From contig URKU01000060.1 of the NCBI GenBank assembly GCA_900548515.1, positions 1 through 11,477 on the forward strand: 11,477 nucleotides of DNA, read 5' to 3'. Shown in pieces: positions 6,533 through 11,477 of this stretch (position 1 is the first letter of the stretch; the number at the start of each line of letters is the position of its first letter). The stretch is from an uncultured Collinsella sp. Lineage in GTDB: Bacteria > Actinomycetota > Coriobacteriia > Coriobacteriales > Coriobacteriaceae. The notes under the pieces were generated by a model. It made no database searches, had not been told where the DNA came from, and saw nothing but the letters and a program-made list of their open reading frames with translations. Both the position numbers and the translations under genes were made by a program.

Positions 6533-8175
6533 TGGCTCGGTTTGATAGGAGCTCGGCGGCGGGTGTGGCATATGGCTCGGCCGCGCCGGCGATTGAGGTG
6601 CGAGGCCTTAGTTTTGTCTATCCCGGGGCCGAGGCACCGGTGCTCGAGGGGCTTGATTGGCGTGTTTCCCAAGGTGCGTTTGCACTTCTTGTTGGCGGTA
6701 CCGGATCGGGTAAGTCGACGCTGCTGTCGCTGCTCAAGCCCGAGATCGCTCCGGCGGGCGAGCGCACTGGCGATGCGCGCGTGCTGGGCGAGAACGTTGC
6801 CGACATGGACGTGCGCGCGTCTGCGGAGCGCGTGGGCTATGTGTTTCAGGATCCCGAGAACCAGATTGTGTGCGAGACCGTGTGGCACGAGATGGCGTTT
6901 GGCCTAGAGAATCTGGGTGTGTCGCGCGACGAGATGCGCCGCCGTGTTGCCGAGACCAGCCATTTCTTTGGTCTGGAGGACTGGCTTCATCGTGATACCG
7001 ATACGCTTTCGGGTGGCCGCAAGCAGCTGCTGTCGCTTGCCGCCGTCCTGGCGCTGCGCCCGCACGTGCTGCTGCTCGACGAGCCCACGTCTCAGCTCGA
7101 TCCCGTTGCCGAGAAGAATTTCCTGCACGCGCTGTTTCGTGTGAATCGCGAGCTGGGTTGCACGGTTGTTGTGGCGACGCATCAGCCGCGCCCAATGCTC
7201 GAATACGCGACGTGTGCGTACCGGATTGAGGATGGCCGCGTGCACGAGGCGGCGGATATGGCATCTTTGGGACGCCGAGAATCGCTGTTTTCCGATGACA
7301 CGTGGGGGTGGGGTGCCATCCGATGTGCAAAAAACGGAGTATTCAGCAGGCGTGAGGACAATTTGGGCTCTCTGGAGCCGCCCGGGGACGTATCGAGCGC
7401 GAAAAAAAGTTCAGAATTGGACAAATCGTCCGAATTTGTGGCGCAAACGTCGCTCGAGAACGGCTTGGAAGCCTTCTCGCGCACGGATGGAAGCAGAATA
7501 CTCCAAAAAATGCACGCTGGGTCGGCTACCACCCTGTCGGAAGGTTGGTTTCGCTACGATCGAGCGTCCGGCTGGGTGTTGCGTGGGCTCGATGCGTCGT
7601 TTTCGGCCGGTGCGGTGCATGCGGTTGTTGGCGGTAACGGCTGCGGCAAGTCGACGATGCTCTCGGTGCTGGCGAAGACCGCCAAGCTGCAGCGCGGCCG
7701 CATGGTGCGCGGAGCGGCCTCGGCGGCGCTGCTGCCTCAGAATCCCAAAGCATTGCTGGTTGCCGAGACGGTTCGCGATGAGCTGATGGAATGGGCCTCG
7801 ACCTGCGGATATGACGAGAACTTGGCGCGGGAGCGTGCGGCGAGCTTGGGGTTGTCGGGTCTGGATGGACGCCATCCGTACGATCTTTCGGGCGGGCAGC
7901 GTCAACTGCTTGCATTGGCAAAACTGCTGCTAATCGGCCCCGAACTGCTATTGCTCGATGAGCCCACCAAGGGTCTAGACCTGTTCAGCCGCCGCATCAT
8001 CGCCCGCGCCCTGCGTGACCATGCGAAGGCTGGCGGCACCGTCATCATGGCTACGCACGATTTGGACTTTGCCGAGCAGGTAGCCGACGACGTCGCCATG
8101 ATGTTTGACGGCGAGATTGCCTGCATGGAGCCGCCGGCCGACTTCTTTGCCGACAACGTGTTCTATAGGGCGTGA
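6532..8175 (+). CDS. ECF transporter double ATPase (two fused ABC domains)
   Basis: It provides both ATPase domains of the importer in one 547-residue cytosolic chain, equivalent to EcfA and EcfA'. Domain 1 (about 20-245): Walker A GGTGSGKST (55-63), Q-loop VFQDPENQ (Q106), signature LSGGRKQ (159-165), Walker B HVLLLDEPT (178-186), switch His217. Domain 2 (about 333-540): Walker A GGNGCGKST (367-375), Q-loop LPQNP (Q403), signature LSGGQRQ (452-458), Walker B ELLLLDEPT (471-479), switch His509. All catalytic elements are intact in both, so both sites may hydrolyse ATP. Residues 265-329, between the domains, are polar and look unstructured. Their DNA (7325-7515) is bounded by inverted repeats and looks like an inserted element read in frame. 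AGAGG before the start serves as ribosome binding site. Confidence 0.93.
   Translation: MARFDRSSAAGVAYGSAAPAIEVRGLSFVYPGAEAPVLEGLDWRVSQGAFALLVGGTGSGKSTLLSLLKPEIAPAGERTGDARVLGENVADMDVRASAERVGYVFQDPENQIVCETVWHEMAFGLENLGVSRDEMRRRVAETSHFFGLEDWLHRDTDTLSGGRKQLLSLAAVLALRPHVLLLDEPTSQLDPVAEKNFLHALFRVNRELGCTVVVATHQPRPMLEYATCAYRIEDGRVHEAADMASLGRRESLFSDDTWGWGAIRCAKNGVFSRREDNLGSLEPPGDVSSAKKSSELDKSSEFVAQTSLENGLEAFSRTDGSRILQKMHAGSATTLSEGWFRYDRASGWVLRGLDASFSAGAVHAVVGGNGCGKSTMLSVLAKTAKLQRGRMVRGAASAALLPQNPKALLVAETVRDELMEWASTCGYDENLARERAASLGLSGLDGRHPYDLSGGQRQLLALAKLLLIGPELLLLDEPTKGLDLFSRRIIARALRDHAKAGGTVIMATHDLDFAEQVADDVAMMFDGEIACMEPPADFFADNVFYRA
7325..7515. repeat. Inverted-repeat-bounded insert within the ECF ATPase linker
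   Basis: The ends 7325-7344 and 7496-7515 are inverted copies. GTGCA pairs with TGCAC, and GGAGTATTC with GAATACTCC, separated by a six-base A/T tract that does not pair (14 of 20 positions). Inside are at least two further hairpins: GGCTC/GAGCC (7366-7370 with 7375-7379) and a longer one at 7455-7479 (CGAGAA and GGCTT pairing with AAGCC and TTCTCG). The segment stays open in the ATPase frame, coding roughly residues 265-328, which have no ABC-domain motif. Length and architecture resemble the intergenic palindromic elements elsewhere in this window, but the end sequences are different, so it would be a distinct family. No target duplication is apparent. Confidence 0.5.
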
Positions 8176-8179
8176 TGGG

Positions 8180-8893
8180 ATGACGGACTGTCGTTTCTCG
8201 CGTTTGCTTGCAAAACTGGAGATCCCGCTGTTGTTGGCGGTGCCGGCGGTGATGGCTGCCGCGTTGCTGGCGGGTGTTGAGCAGGCAGCGTTGGCCATGC
8301 TGGTTGTGGTGGCGTTGGTGCTTGCGCTGTTCTTTGCGGGTTACGAGGCATCTCGTCCAGGTTTGCGCCAGATTATGCCCACGCTGGTGCTGGCGGCGCT
8401 GGCGGCGGCGGGGCGCATCCTGTTTGGGCCCATTCCCGACTTTAAACCGGTGAGCGCCATCGCCATTATCGCGGGGGCGACGCTTGGTCGCCGCAATGGT
8501 TTTATGGTTGGCGCGCTGGCGGCGCTGACCAGCAATTTCTTTTTTGGGCAGGGCATGTGGACGCCGTGGCAGATGTATGCCTGGGGTCTGGTTGGCTATG
8601 TTGGCGGCGCGCTGGCGCATGCGGGTGCGTTCGACCGTGCGGACGGAGCCGTGCGCATGCCGGCGCTACTGACCTACGGCTTTGCGTCGGGTTTGCTGTA
8701 CGGCGTGGTGATCAACGCGTATGACATCATCGGTTTTGTTCAACCGCTCACGTGGGCGGGCACCATGGCGCGTCTTGCCACGGCAGTGCCGTTCGATATT
8801 ACGCACGGCCTTGCGACCTGCGTGTTTTTGGCCGCCTTGTACAAGCCTTGGTGTCGCCGCATTAACCGTGTCGTCGTGAAATACGGGCTGTAA
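8180..8893 (+). CDS. ECF transporter substrate-binding S component, substrate unknown
   Basis: This small integral membrane protein captures the vitamin-like substrate and docks on EcfT. The 237 residues give about six hydrophobic helices (roughly 14-32, 35-54, 64-80, 91-117, 130-148, 164-183 and 199-221, some possibly joined). The region GRILFGPIPDFKPVSAI (78-94) and the aromatic loop NFFFGQGMWTPWQM (119-132) are typical of a family of S components with unassigned substrates; vitamin or cobamide-related substrates are possible but not shown. The ATG at 8180, four bases after the ATPase stop, is chosen; an upstream in-frame ATG at 8105 would overlap the ATPase by 71 bases and add a non-membrane, Arg-rich tail. 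The Shine-Dalgarno is weak, suggesting translational coupling to the ATPase gene. Confidence 0.85.
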   Translation: MTDCRFSRLLAKLEIPLLLAVPAVMAAALLAGVEQAALAMLVVVALVLALFFAGYEASRPGLRQIMPTLVLAALAAAGRILFGPIPDFKPVSAIAIIAGATLGRRNGFMVGALAALTSNFFFGQGMWTPWQMYAWGLVGYVGGALAHAGAFDRADGAVRMPALLTYGFASGLLYGVVINAYDIIGFVQPLTWAGTMARLATAVPFDITHGLATCVFLAALYKPWCRRINRVVVKYGL

Positions 8894-8917
8894 GGCATTT
8901 CGCGTTCCCTCACGAAC

Positions 8918-8980
8918 TTGCGGTGGAATAGTTCTCGTTTTTGGCTATTTGCTGCCCAAACAGGAACTATTCCACCGCAA
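8918..8980. repeat. Strong palindrome between convergent genes
   Basis: TTGCGGTGGAATAGTTC (8918-8934) is exactly repeated in inverse at 8964-8980, a 17-bp perfect stem. Partial pairing continues inward (GTTTTTGG against CCAAAC). It starts 25 bp after the S-component stop, in the spacer to convergent exoA. It could act as a bidirectional terminator, but no U-run follows either side, and the long arms look more like a palindromic intergenic repeat. Confidence 0.6.
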
Positions 8981-8986
8981 CTTATA

Positions 8987-9054
8987 GGGGGAGAGGGGTC
9001 ACATGGTCTGTTTTCCTCTGTCCCCCAGGAATTACTTGGGGCTAGAGCTCTAGC
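8987..9054. repeat. Nested inverted repeats at the 3' end of exoA
   Basis: GGGGGA (8987-8992) and GAGG (8993-8996) pair with TCCCCC (9021-9026) and CCTC (9015-9018) with a two-base bulge. Immediately following, CCCCA (9023-9027) can pair instead with TGGGG (9037-9041), and GCTAGAGCTCTAGC (9041-9054) is a perfect 14-bp palindrome containing the exoA stop. The mutually exclusive stems may be a GC-rich terminator for exoA, though no U-tract is present. Confidence 0.4.
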
Positions 9055-9860
9055 GTGAGGGTGACGGGGCAGTGGTCGCTGCCGAAGATGTCGCCACGGA
9101 TACCGGTGTCGCGTACGTTGTCGGCGATTGCGTCGCTTACCAGGAAGTAGTCGATGCGCCAGCCGGCGTTGTTCTTGCGGGCATTAAAGCGATAGCTCCA
9201 CCAGCTGTAGACGCCCTCGACGTCGGGGTTTGCCGCGCGCCAGGTATCGGTAAAGCCGGCGTTGAGCAGCTCGGTAAACTTGCCGCGCTCCTCGTCCGAA
9301 AAGCCTGCGTTGCCGCGGTTGGACTTGGGGTTCTTAAGGTCGATCTCCTCGTGCGCAACGTTAAAGTCGCCGCAGGTCACGACGGGTTTGCCGGTCTCGC
9401 GCTCGAGCGCGCTCAAAAAGCCGCGATAGGCATCATCCCAGGCCATGCGCACGTCGATGCGGGCGAGTTCGTTTTGCGCGTTGGGAGTGTAGACATCCAC
9501 AAACCAGAACTTGTCGAACTCGAGCGCACAGACGCGGCCCTCGGTTGCGGCTTGGGCGACGAGCTCGGCCGCCTCGCCCTCGCCGGCGTAGGGTAACAGC
9601 GCGTCGGCGTGCAGCACGCGCAGCGGTTCCTGGCGGCTAAAGACCGCAGTGCCCGAATAGCCTTTACGCTCGGCGTAGCTCCAGGTTTGGTGATAGCCGG
9701 GCAGGTCAATATCAACCTGGCCTTCTTGCAGCTTGGTCTCTTGCAGCGCCAGGATATCGACGTCGAGTTCTTGTGCGATTTGAATAAAGCTCGGGTCCTT
9801 TTTGAGCACGGCGCGCAGGCCGTTAACGTTCCACGAGGCAAAGGTGTAAGTCTGAGGCAT
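9042..9860 (-). CDS. exoA: Exodeoxyribonuclease III / AP endonuclease
   Basis: This base-excision-repair enzyme cuts DNA at abasic sites and trims 3' ends; it is Mg-dependent and belongs to the endonuclease/exonuclease/phosphatase fold (ExoA/XthA family). The 272 residues carry all family motifs: SWNVNGLRA (9-17) with Asn11, LQETKLQ (39-45) with metal-ligand Glu41, DVYTPN (122-127) with Tyr124, GDFNVAHEEIDL (164-175) with Asp165 and Asn167, GWRIDYFL (233-240) with Asp237, and GSDHCPV (260-266) with the catalytic Asp262-His263 pair. The ATG at 9860 follows AAAGGA with a four-base spacer. It diverges from the sirtuin gene across 135 bp without clear promoter hexamers, and converges on the ECF operon. 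Confidence 0.96.
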   Translation of the reverse strand: MPQTYTFASWNVNGLRAVLKKDPSFIQIAQELDVDILALQETKLQEGQVDIDLPGYHQTWSYAERKGYSGTAVFSRQEPLRVLHADALLPYAGEGEAAELVAQAATEGRVCALEFDKFWFVDVYTPNAQNELARIDVRMAWDDAYRGFLSALERETGKPVVTCGDFNVAHEEIDLKNPKSNRGNAGFSDEERGKFTELLNAGFTDTWRAANPDVEGVYSWWSYRFNARKNNAGWRIDYFLVSDAIADNVRDTGIRGDIFGSDHCPVTLTLEL

Positions 9861-9995
9861 GGTGTCCTTTCGACGGGGTTGGCAGGCTTAAGATTAACGC
9901 AACAGGGGCGGGGTGGGTTCCGCGCGTGCTGACTTAAAGGCCGCATGCTGGGACGTCGCCCAACGCTGCCCGACTAACAAGGACGGAGGACTCAT

Positions 9996-10748
9996 ATGAC
10001 GCAGGCAATATCGGATCCCAAGCAGGCCTCCGCCGCGCTGGCGGAGCTTTTTGATACCCACAAGCGCGTGGTCTTCTTTGGCGGCGCGGGCGTTTCCACG
10101 GCGAGTGGCATCCCCGATTTCCGCAGCATGGACGGCCTGTATCACCAGCAGTTTGCCTATCCGCCCGAGACCATACTGTCGCATAGCTTTTACGAGGCGC
10201 ATCCTGCGGAGTTCTTCGACTTTTACCGCACCAAGATGATCGCGCTTAACGCTAAGCCCAACCGCTGCCACATCAAGCTGGCCGAGCTGGAGCGCGCCGG
10301 CAAGCTTGATGCCGTGGTGACGCAAAATATCGACGGCCTGCATCAGGTGGCCGGCTCGCAACGCGTGTTCGAGCTGCACGGATCGGTCCATCGCAACATT
10401 TGCCAGTCGTGCGGCGCGGTCTATAGCGCCGAGTGGATTTGCTCGCGCGAGCACGAGGACGCCGCGGGTGCGCCTGTGTGTCCTGCGTGCGGCGGGCGCA
10501 TCAAGCCCGATGTAGTGCTCTACGAGGAGCCGCTCGACGAGCACGTGCTGACCGGTGCCGTTGCCGCCATCGCCGCGGCCGATGCCCTCATTGTGGGCGG
10601 GACCTCGCTCGTGGTGTATCCGGCGGCAGGCCTTACGCGTTACTTTACCGGCGATACGCTGGCCATATGCAACCTTGCTCCCACCGATCAGGATGCAAAT
10701 GCCGACCTGCTGATTTCTTGCGACATCGCGGCCGCGTTTGCGTTCTAG
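9996..10748 (+). CDS. cobB: Sir2-family NAD-dependent protein deacylase
   Basis: It removes acyl groups from protein lysines using NAD, yielding nicotinamide and O-acyl-ADP-ribose; in bacteria it typically controls acetylated metabolic enzymes such as acetyl-CoA synthetase. The 250 residues include the NAD-binding GGAGVSTASGIPDFRS (29-44), TQNIDGLH (109-116), the catalytic His128 in FELHGS, a zinc module with Cys136, Cys139, Cys162 and Cys165, and the GGTSLVVYPA (201-210) nucleotide-binding loop. The overall sequence resembles the compact bacterial Sir2 enzymes of the Thermotoga type. The ATG at 9996 has GGAGGA five bases upstream. The symbol is by family; acyl preference cannot be read from sequence. 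The next gene, folP, lies 94 bp downstream and may be partly co-transcribed. Confidence 0.94.
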   Translation: MTQAISDPKQASAALAELFDTHKRVVFFGGAGVSTASGIPDFRSMDGLYHQQFAYPPETILSHSFYEAHPAEFFDFYRTKMIALNAKPNRCHIKLAELERAGKLDAVVTQNIDGLHQVAGSQRVFELHGSVHRNICQSCGAVYSAEWICSREHEDAAGAPVCPACGGRIKPDVVLYEEPLDEHVLTGAVAAIAAADALIVGGTSLVVYPAAGLTRYFTGDTLAICNLAPTDQDANADLLISCDIAAAFAF

Positions 10749-10768
10749 CCCGTGTGCGCGGATACAAT
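10738..10768 (+). promoter_or_regulatory. Candidate promoter for folP
   Basis: The -10-like TACAAT (10763-10768) is a good match. The nearest -35-like hexamer, TTGCGT (10738-10743), sits at the end of the sirtuin gene with a long 19-bp spacer. Transcription would begin about 70 nt before folP. Confidence 0.35.
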
Positions 10769-10792
10769 AGAAAAACTGATTGCAAAGCGACC

Positions 10793-10830
10793 CCACCGCC
10801 TGCGCCCGAGCGCGGTGGCGCGGGCATTTT
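10793..10830 (+). promoter_or_regulatory. GC-rich hairpin in the folP leader
   Basis: CCACCGC (10793-10799) pairs perfectly with GCGGTGG (10812-10818). An alternative stem GCCCG with CGGGC ends just before CATTTTA. The structure lies only a few bases ahead of the folP Shine-Dalgarno AGGAGGA. It could be a weak terminator for the sirtuin gene or an attenuator or translation-modulating hairpin; no known RNA family is recognised. Confidence 0.35.
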
Positions 10831-10842
10831 AGGAGGATGTTC

Positions 10843-11477
10843 ATGGCGAACGATAGCAAGACATGGCGGTGCGGAAAGTATGAGCTCAGCTTTGACCGCC
10901 CGCGCATCATGGGCGTCCTCAACGTGACGCCCGATTCGTTTAGCGACGGTGGGGAGCACTTCGACCCGGATGCCGCCATCGAGTACGGCCTGGCGATGCT
11001 CGACGCCGGTGCCGACATCATCGACGTGGGCGGCGAGTCCACGCGCCCTGGTTTTACCCCGGTCAACCCCGACGAGGAGGCTCGCCGCGTGCTGCCCGTG
11101 GTGCGTGCGCTGGCCAAAGAGGGCGCTATCGTCTCGATCGACACGCGCCACGTGGCGGTTGCCAAGGCGGCCGTGCGCTGCGGCGCCTCGATCGTCAACG
11201 ACGTGACCGGCTTCACCGACCCCAAGATGGTCGAGTTTGTTAAGACGAGCACCTGCGGCGTCATCGTGATGCATGCCGGCGAGGTCGCCGCGCCCACCCG
11301 CACGCACGCAACGGTGCAGCTCGATACCTCGGCAGCGGCGTTTGTTGCCGAGAAGGCGCGCGAGGCGGCTGCCGAGGCCGCGCGTGAGGCCGAGAAGCCG
11401 GCTCGCCGCCGTCGCGGCAAGCTGCTGGGTGAGCCCAAGGTTGAGGCCAAGCTTCCGGGCGGCGTGGTGCAGCCCTC
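10843..11477 (+). CDS. folP: Dihydropteroate synthase (partial, runs off the right edge)
   Basis: It condenses para-aminobenzoate with dihydropterin pyrophosphate in folate synthesis and is the sulfonamide target; cytosolic. The 211 visible residues hold the N-terminal signatures IMGVLNVTPDSFSDGG (22-37) with metal-binding Asn27, DVGGESTRPG (61-70), VSIDT (97-101), GASIVNDVTG (114-123) and VMH (142-144). The ATG at 10843 follows AGGAGGA. After VMH the sequence departs from the usual family pattern: an Ala/Glu/Lys/Arg-rich stretch (about 160-205, including EKPARRRRGK) replaces the compact loop and helix. The frame remains open to the window end, so this is an insertion and not a frameshift. 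Folate genes such as folK may follow outside the window. Confidence 0.93.
   Translation, partial: MANDSKTWRCGKYELSFDRPRIMGVLNVTPDSFSDGGEHFDPDAAIEYGLAMLDAGADIIDVGGESTRPGFTPVNPDEEARRVLPVVRALAKEGAIVSIDTRHVAVAKAAVRCGASIVNDVTGFTDPKMVEFVKTSTCGVIVMHAGEVAAPTRTHATVQLDTSAAAFVAEKAREAAAEAAREAEKPARRRRGKLLGEPKVEAKLPGGVVQP

Noticed and set aside
8105..8179. Upstream ATG for the S component
   Set aside because: It would overlap the ATPase reading frame by 71 bases and add an Arg-rich segment unlike an S-component N-terminus; the ATG at 8180 fits operon spacing.
9894..11450. Long minus-strand ORF (518 codons) opposite the sirtuin and folP
   Set aside because: It spans two conserved genes on the other strand, has low-complexity composition and no ribosome binding site or motif.
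1..11477. CRISPR array, tRNA/rRNA genes, prophage or transposase genes
   Set aside because: No regularly spaced direct repeats, cloverleaf sequences, or integrase or transposase motifs were seen. The repeats present are inverted and dispersed.

Overview
The window looks like chromosomal DNA of a GC-rich coriobacterium (Actinomycetota), most likely Collinsella or a close relative. This assignment is inferred from protein style, GC-rich codon use, and the combination of a glmU-prs-pth block with compact palindromic intergenic repeats. No rRNA, tRNA or other phylogenetic marker is present to confirm it.

Left half (1-5449), all genes on the minus strand. Read in transcription order: glmU (UDP-GlcNAc synthesis), a terminator, prs (PRPP synthase), a terminator, inverted-repeat element E2, a 375-residue nuclease-like protein of unknown role, inverted-repeat element E1, pth (peptidyl-tRNA hydrolase), and a third inverted-repeat element at 121-297. 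The order glmU-prs-X-pth matches the classical block of Bacillus subtilis (gcaD-prs-ctc-spoVC), but position X holds an accessory-looking gene between two related palindromic elements.

Middle (5482-8893), plus strand. A promoter candidate precedes a tightly coupled three-gene energy-coupling-factor (ECF) vitamin or micronutrient importer: ecfT (membrane coupling subunit), a double ATPase with both nucleotide-binding domains in one chain, and a substrate-binding S component. Substrate unknown. The linker between the two ATPase domains contains a 191-bp stretch bounded by imperfect inverted repeats and rich in hairpins. It resembles a palindromic element read through in frame.

Right half. Several stacked palindromes lie between the convergent S-component and exoA genes. 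exoA (exonuclease III/AP endonuclease, minus strand) diverges from a Sir2 NAD-dependent deacylase (plus), followed by folP (dihydropteroate synthase), which runs off the right edge and carries an unusual Ala/Lys/Arg-rich insertion.

The core genes are ordinary housekeeping functions. The most interesting material is the set of different inverted-repeat elements: a pair around an orphan nuclease-like gene, one apparently domesticated inside a coding sequence, and others in gene-end spacers.
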